Part shown: positions 1 through 5,124 of the stretch, in pieces
Position numbering within the stretch: position 1 is the stretch's first letter
Layout: every line of letters begins with the position of its first letter
Assembly (NCBI GenBank): GCA_017861495.1
Contig: JAGFXW010000147.1
Span: 1 to 6,289, forward strand
Length of the DNA: 6,289 nucleotides
Direction of reading: 5' to 3'
Origin: Bacillota bacterium
GTDB lineage: Bacteria; Bacillota_C; Negativicutes; CTSoil-072
Notes under the pieces: generated by a model
Seen by the model: the letters and a program-made list of their open reading frames with translations, nothing else
Databases searched by the model: none
Told to the model about the DNA's origin: nothing
Made by a program: the position numbers and the translations under genes

Positions 1-1
1 T

Positions 2-793
2 GGGAAGGATATTTTTATCGTACAACCTACTTGCCAGCCGGTGAACGATAACATTATGGAACTGTTGATTATGGCGGATGCCATGAAGCGGGCCTCGGCA
101 CGCCATATCACGGCGGTAATTCCTTACTATGGGTATGCCCGGCAGGATCGGAAGACCAGAGGCCGGGAACCGATTTCGGCAAAATTGCTGGCGGACTTAA
201 TGACAACTGCCGGTGTTACCCGTATGGTAACCATGGATTTGCACGCTGGGCAGATCCAGGGCTTTTTCGATATTCCGGTCGACCATTTGCCCGGGGTTCC
301 TATTCTGGCTGATTACTTGGCAACGAAGAAAATTGAGGATTTGGTTGTCGTGTCCCCGGACTTGGGTGGAGTTACCCGTACCCGCCAACTGGCTGACCGC
401 CTGCAGGCGCCCATTGCCATTATCGAAAAACGCCGTCCGGCGCCGGGCGTGGCGGAAGTCATGAATTTGATCGGCAGTGTAGCCGGCAAGACGGCGGTCC
501 TGGTGGATGATATTGTCGATACCGCCGGTTCGCTGGCGGAAGCGGCAAAAGCGTTGGAAGCAGCCGGTGCGAAAGAAGTATACGCATGCTGTACTCACGC
601 TGTATTAAGCGATCCCGCTGTGCAGCGGATAGAGGCTTCCAATATCCGGGAACTAATCGTCACCAACACGATCCCCTTGCCGCCGGAGAAAAGAACTCCG
701 AAGATTACGGTACTGTCGGTAGCTCCGTTGCTGGGCGAGGCAATCATCCGCATTTTCGGCGAATTGTCCGTGAGCAAGCTGTTTGATATATAA
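2..793 (+). CDS. prs: Ribose-phosphate pyrophosphokinase (PRPP synthase), 5' end missing
   Basis: Makes 5-phosphoribosyl-1-pyrophosphate from ribose 5-phosphate and ATP in the cytoplasm, feeding purine, pyrimidine, histidine, tryptophan and NAD synthesis. The frame is open from base 2 to the TAA at 791-793, giving 263 residues. The family is about 315 residues, so roughly 50 N-terminal residues lie outside the window; the GTG at 41 is internal. Family landmarks are visible in order: [10 protein letters not shown], the ATP-contacting [21 protein letters not shown] with the metal-binding His, VSPDLGG, the flexible-loop KRRP (catalytic Lys and Arg), and the PRPP-binding loop [12 protein letters not shown]. 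It ends in SVSKLF as in Bacillus-type (class I) enzymes. The VSPD-x-GG position carries Leu, which varies in the family. A terminator follows, so this is probably the last gene of its transcript. Identification is very secure. Confidence 0.97.
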   Translation, partial: GKDIFIVQPTCQPVNDNIMELLIMADAMKRASARHITAVIPYYGYARQDRKTRGREPISAKLLADLMTTAGVTRMVTMDLHAGQIQGFFDIPVDHLPGVPILADYLATKKIEDLVVVSPDLGGVTRTRQLADRLQAPIAIIEKRRPAPGVAEVMNLIGSVAGKTAVLVDDIVDTAGSLAEAAKALEAAGAKEVYACCTHAVLSDPAVQRIEASNIRELIVTNTIPLPPEKRTPKITVLSVAPLLGEAIIRIFGELSVSKLFDI

Positions 794-821
794 ATAATGA
801 CACAATAGTTTTTCAACGAAT

Positions 822-883
822 AGGCTGTTTAACAAGGTTGCCCTTTTTCCACATTAAATAATAGAGGCCTTTTTCAACAGCCT
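822..883. repeat. Imperfect inverted repeat, possible reduced copy of the 4606-4954 repeat family
   Basis: The 16 bases at 822-837 and the 16 bases at 868-883 are inverted copies of each other with 14 of 16 matches (AGGCTGTTTAACAAGG against the complement of CCTTTTTCAACAGCCT). They enclose 30 AT-rich bases. Both arms closely resemble the arms of the array downstream of rpmE (GGCTATTCAAAAAGG and CCTTTTTCAGTAGCC), but the interior is unrelated. It lies between prs and the prs terminator. It may be a solo end-only copy of the family or simply part of a bidirectional termination region. Confidence 0.5.
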
Positions 884-884
884 T

Positions 885-915
885 AAGGATGCGTTTTCTC
901 GCATCCTTTTCTTTT
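885..915 (+). terminator. Rho-independent terminator after prs
   Basis: A perfect 9-bp stem (AAGGATGCG at 885-893, CGCATCCTT at 900-908) with the 6-base loop TTTTCT is followed by a T-rich run (TTTTCTTTT ending at 915). It sits 91 bases after the prs stop and just before the next promoter, so it very likely ends the prs transcript. Confidence 0.85.
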
Positions 916-925
916 GCTGTTAATG

Positions 926-934
926 TGGTATAAT
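926..934 (+). promoter_or_regulatory. Extended -10 promoter for the GNAT-deacetylase-pth cluster
   Basis: TGG followed directly by TATAAT (929-934) is a perfect extended -10 for the main vegetative sigma factor. No good -35 exists at the right distance (905-912 is part of the terminator T-tract), which is tolerated when the TGn extension is present. Transcription would begin near 941, leaving a leader of only about 14 bases before the GTG at 955. Confidence 0.7.
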
Positions 935-954
935 CTAAGCGGGACGGTGAGAAT

Positions 955-1590
955 GTGGAGCATTGTAAATTTTCTGTGGGGCTGGCGAACGCAACGGAGA
1001 TCCCTGCCATCGCTGCCATTTTTACCGAAAGTTTTCAGGCAAGCGTATTGCATCATTGTGGGCGCATACCGGAGCCAAAAGCAATGGAGGATGTTTTTAC
1101 CTTGGTATATGAAGCGGAAAATACTGCCGCTTTTGTGGCCCGCGATGAAGCGGGTCAGGTTATCGGTTATTGCTTTGCTCCGGCCCAATTATCGGCCATG
1201 TGGAAAAAAGCCGTATTTGGCGGCCGCCTTTTGCGATGGGCCTGGCGGTGGCTGACCGGCAGGTATGGGATTGGCCTTCAGCCGGTAAAAGTATTGTTTT
1301 TTAACAAATTGTCATTTTTACGTTCGGCATTGACCCCGACGAAGACTGCGGATGCCCGGATTTTGTCGATTGCGGTAACAACTGCCTGGCATGATCATGG
1401 CGTGGCCGGCGCTTTGATGGATCTTGCCGACCGCTATTTTCGCAGCCGCCATGTCCGGCGGGTGCGGTTGGAAGTCCGCCCGGACAACGAAGCGGCAATC
1501 CGGCTTTACCGGCATAAGGGGTATGTTAACGGCGGAACGACGCAGGATTCCCAGGGACCTTGGCTGATCTTGTTTAAAGAAATGGAGTAG
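955..1590 (+). CDS. GNAT family N-acetyltransferase
   Basis: A 211-residue protein of the Gcn5-related acetyltransferase superfamily, expected to move an acetyl group from acetyl-CoA to an amine; the substrate cannot be read from sequence. The N-terminal part (residues 8-75) has the helix and strands typical of the fold, ending in AGQVIGYCFAP. The acetyl-CoA motif A is at 136-158 (ILSIAVTTAWHDHGVAGALM), with H-x-x-G-x-A where Q/R-x-x-G-x-G/A is usual. Motif B follows at 171-190 (RLEVRPDNEAAIRLYRHKGY), the best-conserved segment. Residues 85-125 form a longer, basic, aromatic insertion (WAWRW) between the two halves. The GTG at 955 was chosen because the frame is closed at 931-933 and GGTGA at 946-950 offers a weak binding site; an ATG at 953 belongs to another frame. 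It is first gene after the promoter, eight bases before the deacetylase. Family is secure, role unknown. Confidence 0.88.
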   Translation: MEHCKFSVGLANATEIPAIAAIFTESFQASVLHHCGRIPEPKAMEDVFTLVYEAENTAAFVARDEAGQVIGYCFAPAQLSAMWKKAVFGGRLLRWAWRWLTGRYGIGLQPVKVLFFNKLSFLRSALTPTKTADARILSIAVTTAWHDHGVAGALMDLADRYFRSRHVRRVRLEVRPDNEAAIRLYRHKGYVNGGTTQDSQGPWLILFKEME

Positions 1591-1598
1591 AAGAAAAA

Positions 1599-2420
1599 AT
1601 GTTCGAAGGCAATGTGCGCCTGATTAGTATGCTTGGCGTATTGACGCTGGTTGTTATCGTTGGATTGGTATTGGATTATTTTCATATTTTGCGCCGTCCG
1701 GTGCGGCTTTCCATGGGGGTTGCTTTGCTGGCGATGATGGCCGGAGCCGGATTGACTTTAAGCGCTGTCTTACCGGATAACCATGTTTACGGGCCGGTGT
1801 TTGCCGAAGTGCAAACGAAACAAAAAATTGTCGCGCTCACTTTCGATGACGGACCTTATCCGCCGTATACCGGAAAAATATTGGATATTTTACAGGAACG
1901 TAACGTCCGGGCCACTTTTTTTCTGGTAGGCGGGAACGCGGCTAAAAATCCGCAATTGGTGCAGCGGATGGTTGCCGAAGGCCATCAGATTGGCAATCAT
2001 ACTTACAACCACGTTGATTTGTTGAAGTTGGACCGTCTGGCAGCTGCGGATGAAATTGACCGGACCAATGCTGTTTTACAGGCCCAAACCGGGTTAACCC
2101 CGCAGGTGGTTCGGCCGCCGCATGGGTTTCGCGATCCGGCCGTCATGGACATGCTGGCCGGCCGGGGGCTGAAGGTTGTGGAATGGTCGGTCATGAGTAA
2201 AGATTGGACCAATCCGGGCGTACAGGCCATTGTAAGGCGAACGGTAGACAAGGTCCAAAACGGTTCCGTCATTTTATTGCACGACGGCGATGGCATCGCC
2301 TGTAAGGCCGACCGCAGTCAAACGGTAGCGGCAACCCGTCAGATTATTGATGAACTGCAGGCGAAAGGATATCGGTTCGTTACGGTAAACGAAATTTTAC
2401 AATCCAGGGAGGAAACATGA
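1599..2420 (+). CDS. Membrane-anchored polysaccharide deacetylase (CE4 / NodB family)
   Basis: A 273-residue metal-dependent deacetylase that should remove N-acetyl groups from a cell-wall glycan, acting outside the membrane. Two hydrophobic segments (about residues 9-27 and 37-57) precede the catalytic domain, so it is probably membrane-anchored rather than secreted. The CE4 motifs are complete: TFDDG at 81-85 (catalytic Asp83, metal Asp84), H134-x3-H138 in NHTYNH (metal ligands), RPPHG at 172-176, DW at 202-203, and ILLHDG at 225-230 with the catalytic His228. A protein of this size and layout resembles the sporulation or peptidoglycan deacetylases (PdaA/PdaB type), but the exact substrate (MurNAc, GlcNAc or another glycan) is not decided by sequence. 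GGAG at 1584-1587, inside the previous gene, is the likely binding site. The stop overlaps the pth start by four bases (ATGA), so the two are probably translationally coupled. Confidence 0.9.
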   Translation: MFEGNVRLISMLGVLTLVVIVGLVLDYFHILRRPVRLSMGVALLAMMAGAGLTLSAVLPDNHVYGPVFAEVQTKQKIVALTFDDGPYPPYTGKILDILQERNVRATFFLVGGNAAKNPQLVQRMVAEGHQIGNHTYNHVDLLKLDRLAAADEIDRTNAVLQAQTGLTPQVVRPPHGFRDPAVMDMLAGRGLKVVEWSVMSKDWTNPGVQAIVRRTVDKVQNGSVILLHDGDGIACKADRSQTVAATRQIIDELQAKGYRFVTVNEILQSREET

Positions 2421-2974
2421 AATTCATTATCGGTCTGGGGAATCCCGGATCTCAATATAGTTTGACCCGCCATAATGCGGGTTTTATGGTTGCGGATGAA
2501 TTGGCAAAGCGCTGGGATGTTGGTACCTGGCGCAACCGGTCCGACGCCTTGGTGGCGGAAACACACCGGTCGGAGAAGATCTTATTGGTGAAACCGCTAT
2601 CCTTTATGAACCTCAGCGGGGTGCCGGTGCGGGAATTGGCTAATTTTTACAAAGTACCGGCCGAGGATATGATTGTTGCCTATGATGACCTGGATTTGCC
2701 TGCCGGCCGCCTGCGCCTGCGGGCTAATGGGGGGACTGGCGGGCATCGGGGGTTGGAATCGTTACTAGTGCATTTGGGAGTGAATTCGTTTGCTCGGGTT
2801 CGTGTAGGCATTGGCCGACCGCCGAAAGGCTGGGAAACTGCCGACTATGTCCTTGGTCGCTTTTCGCCGGAAGAAGCTCCGGTCATGGCCGAAACGATCG
2901 TCAAGGCGGCGGAGGCTATCGAATGCATTCTGGAGAAAGGTCTTTCAGCGGCGATGAATAGTTATAACCGCTGA
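2417..2974 (+). CDS. pth: Peptidyl-tRNA hydrolase
   Basis: Cleaves the ester bond of peptidyl-tRNAs dropped by stalled ribosomes, releasing reusable tRNA; essential in most bacteria and cytoplasmic. At 185 residues it has the normal length. Catalytic and substrate residues align with the E. coli enzyme: N9 in LGNPG, H19 in TRHNAG (catalytic His20 of E. coli), N65 in FMNLSG, and D90 in YDDLDLP (Asp93). The GGHNG segment, whose Asn114 helps hold tRNA in E. coli, reads GGHRG here, with R111 in that place. RVRVGIGRP and YVLGRF follow as usual. AGGGAGG-type binding site at 2406-2412 is five bases from the ATG at 2417. It overlaps the deacetylase gene and is followed by a hairpin. In Bacillus pth lies near glmU-prs-ctc; here no ctc gene is seen between prs and pth. 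Identification is very secure. Confidence 0.97.
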   Translation: MKFIIGLGNPGSQYSLTRHNAGFMVADELAKRWDVGTWRNRSDALVAETHRSEKILLVKPLSFMNLSGVPVRELANFYKVPAEDMIVAYDDLDLPAGRLRLRANGGTGGHRGLESLLVHLGVNSFARVRVGIGRPPKGWETADYVLGRFSPEEAPVMAETIVKAAEAIECILEKGLSAAMNSYNR

Positions 2975-2989
2975 TGGATGATGGTAAGG

Positions 2990-3016
2990 AAAAACTCGGC
3001 GCAAGCCGGGTTTTTT
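2990..3016 (+). terminator. Terminator-like hairpin with GCAA tetraloop (hairpin family copy 1)
   Basis: AAAACTCGGC (2991-3000) pairs with GCCGGGTTTT (3005-3014) through one T-G wobble, closing a GCAA (GNRA-type) tetraloop; an A-T pair at 2990/3015 extends it, and six T's end at 3016. It has every mark of an intrinsic terminator after pth, and the A-tract makes it bidirectional. The radical SAM gene begins only 27 bases later with no visible promoter between, so it may be leaky. The same core sequence recurs at 5007 and 5103. Confidence 0.75.
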
Positions 3017-3042
3017 AATAAGAATAAGGTGGGGACTGTCAA

Positions 3043-4275
3043 ATGTTGACTGTGTTGTACGCGGATAAAAACGGGGAAATTTATGATGCGCCAGGCTACC
3101 AGGCGGTGGCCCGGGTTGGAACACAGATTGCGCCGCTGAAACCGGAAGATTTGATTCCGGTGCCGGAAGGGACGGAATTAATGTATTTGCCAGGCCGCAG
3201 CGCGCTGGCTGTCAAAAAAGATCGGATCACGGTTCTGCCAGATGAGCCGCTGGCGGTTGCCGCCATGCTGCCGGTCGGGTATACCCGGACCCATGTTCCT
3301 GCGTTTCAGCGCAGGACCGGAGCCCCGGTGTTGCCGCTGTACGGCTATACTGCCGTTGCTTTATACCGGGACCAGGTATGCGTTGCAGCGGTGCCGAGCG
3401 AAGAGAACGCCAAATGGCATCCGTACCAGTACAACACCCGTGGCCTGGCCAAAAAGGTTGCTGCGGTTCGCCGCCAATTGCCGCAGAACCGGATCGTGGA
3501 ACAATTGGCGAATTGTTCGCTGCAATGGCATTGCTGCACGGCGCAGAATCTCTTCTATCATCGCTGGGAAGCGGGGATCCCGGTATCGCCGGTATGCAAT
3601 GCCGACTGCTTCGGCTGCATTTCCCAGCAACCGTCGGAATGTTGCCCTTCGCCGCAGAATCGGATTTCTTTCCGACCGGAGGTCGAAGAGGTTGTTGCTG
3701 TTGGCCTGCACCATTTACAGACTGCTCCTGAAGCGATCATTAGTTTTGGGCAAGGCTGTGAAGGAGAGCCGTCGTTGGCGGCCGATACCATTGCGGCTGC
3801 GATTGTGCAAATCCGCAAGGCCACCGGTCGTGGTACGATTAACATCAATACCAATGCCGGTTACACGGAGGGTATCCGGCAAATCGCCGCCGCTGGCCTG
3901 GACAGTATGCGGGTCAGTATCATCAGCGCCAGGCCGGATACCTACCAGGCTTATTACCGCAGCAATTATACCCTGGAGCATGTGAAGGAATCGATTGCTT
4001 TTGCCAAACAGCAGGGCGTATATGTTTCACTGAATATGCTGAGTTTCCCCGGGTTAAATGACCGGCCGGAAGAAGCGGCTGCATGGGAAGAATTTATTGC
4101 CGAAACCCAGGTTGATATGATTCAAATGCGTAATTTAAACATAGATCCCGATGAATTTTTGGCGATTATGCCGCCGGAGACGGAACGGCCGTTTGGCGTT
4201 CGCCGTTTTCTTCAGCGTTTGGCCGACCGGTTTCCAAAGGTAGTGATCGGTAGTTTTAGCCATAATCTTCGGTAA
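3043..4275 (+). CDS. Radical SAM protein of unknown function
   Basis: A 410-residue enzyme expected to use a [4Fe-4S] cluster to split S-adenosylmethionine into a 5'-deoxyadenosyl radical. The cluster motif C-x3-C-x2-C is at Cys185, Cys189 and Cys192 (SPVCNADCFGC), preceded by an N-terminal domain of about 150 residues that I do not recognise. SFGQGCEGEPS at 235-244 matches the GGEP strand that contacts SAM, and later barrel strands are seen at INTNAG (268-273), MRVSI (289-293) and VSLNMLSFPG (328-337). Extra cysteines flank the motif (158, 164, 165 before it; 200, 201 after it), which could hold a second metal or Fe-S site. There is no recognisable SPASM tail. AAGGTGG at 3026-3032 is the binding site for the ATG at 3043. 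It sits between pth and rpmE, which hints at a translation or housekeeping link but does not prove one. Superfamily is secure; reaction and substrate are unknown. Confidence 0.88.
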   Translation: MLTVLYADKNGEIYDAPGYQAVARVGTQIAPLKPEDLIPVPEGTELMYLPGRSALAVKKDRITVLPDEPLAVAAMLPVGYTRTHVPAFQRRTGAPVLPLYGYTAVALYRDQVCVAAVPSEENAKWHPYQYNTRGLAKKVAAVRRQLPQNRIVEQLANCSLQWHCCTAQNLFYHRWEAGIPVSPVCNADCFGCISQQPSECCPSPQNRISFRPEVEEVVAVGLHHLQTAPEAIISFGQGCEGEPSLAADTIAAAIVQIRKATGRGTININTNAGYTEGIRQIAAAGLDSMRVSIISARPDTYQAYYRSNYTLEHVKESIAFAKQQGVYVSLNMLSFPGLNDRPEEAAAWEEFIAETQVDMIQMRNLNIDPDEFLAIMPPETERPFGVRRFLQRLADRFPKVVIGSFSHNLR

Positions 4276-4293
4276 GGAAAACTGTTTCACCTG

Positions 4294-4322
4294 TTGCACA
4301 TTGAAGACTAGTGTGCTATAAT
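4294..4322 (+). promoter_or_regulatory. Promoter of rpmE
   Basis: TATAAT at 4317-4322 is preceded by TGC, a perfect extended -10. A TTGCAC at 4294-4299 lies exactly 17 bases upstream and keeps the TTG of the -35 consensus. Transcription should start near 4329, giving a leader of about 42 bases before the rpmE ATG at 4371. rpmE can therefore be transcribed independently of the upstream cluster. Confidence 0.8.
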
Positions 4323-4333
4323 AGCGTAGCATA

Positions 4334-4352
4334 AGTGTAACAGTCAGTGTAA
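4334..4352 (+). promoter_or_regulatory. Short direct repeat in the rpmE leader (possible operator)
   Basis: AGTGTAA occurs at 4334-4340 and again at 4346-4352, 12 bases apart, between the predicted start of transcription and the ribosome binding site. A spacing near one helical turn would suit a dimeric regulator or a protein-binding leader RNA. Seven-base repeats arise by chance easily, so this is only a candidate. Confidence 0.2.
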
Positions 4353-4370
4353 AGTGAGGTGCTATTTGCA

Positions 4371-4574
4371 ATGAAAGAAAAAATTCACCCGAATTTCGTA
4401 GAGGCGAAAGTTGTCTGCGGTTGTGGCAATACATTTGTTTCCGGTTCGACGAAAAAAGAACTTCGTGTTGATGTATGCTCCAAGTGCCATCCGTTCTTTA
4501 CCGGGCAGCAGCGCAATGTGGCTGCAGGCGGGCGCATTGAGAAATTCAACAAGCGTTACGCTCAGGGAGAGTAA
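4371..4574 (+). CDS. rpmE: 50S ribosomal protein L31, zinc-binding (C+) type
   Basis: A 67-residue component of the large ribosomal subunit that helps bridge the two subunits. The sequence MKEKIHPNF, then [24 protein letters not shown] and [10 protein letters not shown] is the standard L31 layout. Cys16, Cys18, Cys36 and Cys39 form the zinc site of the C+ form; cells with such L31 often use it as a zinc store and swap it for a C- paralogue when zinc is short. The ATG at 4371 was chosen over an in-frame GTG at 4359 because GAGGTG (4356-4361) is a good binding site nine bases upstream of the ATG and overlaps that GTG, and L31 proteins begin with this M-K-x-x-IHP pattern. It has its own promoter and is followed by the repeat array. 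Very secure. Confidence 0.97.
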   Translation: MKEKIHPNFVEAKVVCGCGNTFVSGSTKKELRVDVCSKCHPFFTGQQRNVAAGGRIEKFNKRYAQGE

Positions 4575-4591
4575 TACTGTTATAGTATTTT
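4573..4591 (+). terminator. Weak hairpin at the rpmE stop codon
   Basis: AATACT (4573-4578) pairs perfectly with AGTATT (4584-4589) around a 5-base loop, followed by a few T's. The stem is short, AT-rich and starts within the stop codon, so it is a poor terminator on its own. The array arms downstream (AAAAAGGC with GGCCTTTTT) may supply the real stop. Confidence 0.3.
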
Positions 4592-4605
4592 CCAACCACA
4601 CAACA

Positions 4606-4723
4606 GGCTATTCAAAAAGGCTGAGATGCTAGGAACGGAGAGGCTTGCGATGCGTCGCGTACCAGGTGTACGCAAGCGAGCAAACGAAGCCGTGACACCG
4701 CAGATCGGCCTTTTTCAGTAGTC
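4606..4723. repeat. Palindromic repeat array, unit 1
   Basis: The unit starts GGCTATTCAAAAAGGCTG and ends CGGCCTTTTTCAGTAGTC; the ends are imperfect inverted complements that form a stem of about 24 pairs. The 87 bases at 4606-4692 match unit 2 (4727-4813) with only three differences. Inside is a smaller hairpin, GCGTAC (4657-4662) with GTACGC (4668-4673), competing with a second pairing, GCTTGCG (4643-4649) with CGCAAGC (4671-4677). The unit reads as a structured non-coding element, similar in form to a MITE or a large intergenic palindromic repeat. Nothing suggests it encodes protein. Confidence 0.85.
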
Positions 4724-4726
4724 TGG

Positions 4727-4902
4727 GGCTATTCAAAAAGGCTGGGATGTCAGGAACGGAGAGGCTTGCGATGCGTCGCGTACCAGGTGTACGCAAGCGA
4801 GCAAACGAAGCCGCGATTGCGCAACTCTTGGCGCTTTAGCGCCTTAGAGTTGGCGGCATACCCCTTGCGGGTGCACCGCAGATCGGCCTTTTTCAGTAGC
4901 CT
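4727..4902. repeat. Palindromic repeat array, unit 2 (with inserted hairpin module)
   Basis: It starts with the same arm as unit 1 and ends CGGCCTTTTTCAGTAGCC. After the shared 87 bases it carries 60 bases (4814-4873) where unit 1 has three, then rejoins at CACCGCAGATCGG (4874). The 55 bases from 4874, running into unit 3, match those from 4696 in unit 1 with one difference. The insert contains a strong hairpin: CAACTCT (4822-4828) with AGAGTTG (4846-4852), inside which GGCGC (4830-4834) pairs with GCGCC (4839-4843) around TTTA. A second hairpin follows, GCGG with CCGC and ACCC with GGGT, at about 4853-4879. Confidence 0.85.
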
Positions 4903-4904
4903 GG

Positions 4905-4954
4905 GGCTATTCAAAAAGGCTGGGATGTGGGTGCAGAGCGGTCTTTTCAGCAGC
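4905..4954. repeat. Palindromic repeat array, unit 3 (short, ends only)
   Basis: The left arm (4905-4928) is identical to that of unit 2, but the interior is lost and a diverged right arm, CGGTCTTTTCAGCAGCT (about 4939-4954), follows after roughly ten bases. The arms still pair with one bulged A and a few mismatches. It shows that the family can exist as arms without the internal module, like the 822-883 structure. Confidence 0.65.
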
Positions 4955-4962
4955 TAAGGCAG

Positions 4963-4979
4963 AGCAGAGATGTTCTGCT
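4963..4979. other. Small perfect hairpin
   Basis: AGCAGA (4963-4968) pairs with TCTGCT (4974-4979) around the 5-base loop GATGT. No T-tract follows, so it is not an intrinsic terminator. Its role is unknown and it may be fortuitous. Confidence 0.3.
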
Positions 4980-5006
4980 GTATTTATCCATTGGAAAATG
5001 TAAACA

Positions 5007-5028
5007 CTCGGCACAAGCCGGGTTTTCT
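5007..5028 (+). terminator. Terminator-like hairpin, family copy 2
   Basis: CTCGGC (5007-5012) pairs with GCCGGG (5017-5022) around ACAA, followed by TTTTCT. It is the same sequence as copies at 2995 and 5103 except for loop ACAA instead of GCAA. The T-tract is short, so termination strength is uncertain; it could also be a repeat element with an RNA-stability role. Confidence 0.55.
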
Positions 5029-5030
5029 GC

Positions 5031-5065
5031 GTACACCAGAAAAGATAACAGTATATCTGGTGTAC
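5031..5065. repeat. Perfect 10-bp inverted repeat between the two hairpins
   Basis: GTACACCAGA (5031-5040) and TCTGGTGTAC (5056-5065) are exact inverted complements separated by 15 AT-rich bases. As RNA it forms a stable stem-loop; as DNA it could be a protein-binding palindrome with a wide centre. It begins three bases after the T-tract of copy 2. Confidence 0.7.
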
Positions 5066-5102
5066 ATAAGTGCAACCAGCGGCTTCCACCGTCGCTATAT
5101 AG

Positions 5103-5124
5103 CTCGGCGCAAGCCGGGTTTTCT
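5103..5124 (+). terminator. Terminator-like hairpin, family copy 3, upstream of the DUF1385 gene
   Basis: CTCGGC (5103-5108) pairs with GCCGGG (5113-5118) around GCAA, followed by TTTTCT and, after AATA, another T-run. The 20-base core is identical to that of the copy after pth. The DUF1385 gene starts 35 bases downstream with no visible promoter between, so it may act as an attenuator or leaky terminator rather than a full stop. Confidence 0.6.

Noticed and set aside
914..1255. 113-codon + strand open frame over the GNAT gene, including an ATG at 953.
   Set aside because: It is in a different frame from the GNAT protein, whose motifs A and B are clear, and its translation has no recognisable features.
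4359..4370. GTG at 4359 as an earlier rpmE start.
   Set aside because: It overlaps the ribosome binding site GAGGTG, and the ATG at 4371 gives the standard L31 N-terminus.
4860..4890. GGGTGCACCGC resembles the T-box antiterminator core (GGGTGGnACCGC), followed by GGCCTTTTT.
   Set aside because: It lacks one G of the core, lies inside repeat unit 2, unit 1 has a different version, no specifier stem is visible and no aminoacyl-tRNA synthetase or amino-acid gene follows.
4606..4954. Regular repeats suggesting a CRISPR array.
   Set aside because: The repeats are over 80 bases, palindromic at the ends, abut each other without unique spacers of constant size, and no cas gene is present.
4606..4954. 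The array as an insertion sequence.
   Set aside because: No transposase is present and no target-site duplication could be defined; only a non-autonomous element remains possible.
4766..4957. 63-codon open frame inside the repeat array.
   Set aside because: It runs across repeat-unit boundaries, has no ribosome binding site and resembles no protein family; the sequence is better explained as structured repeats.
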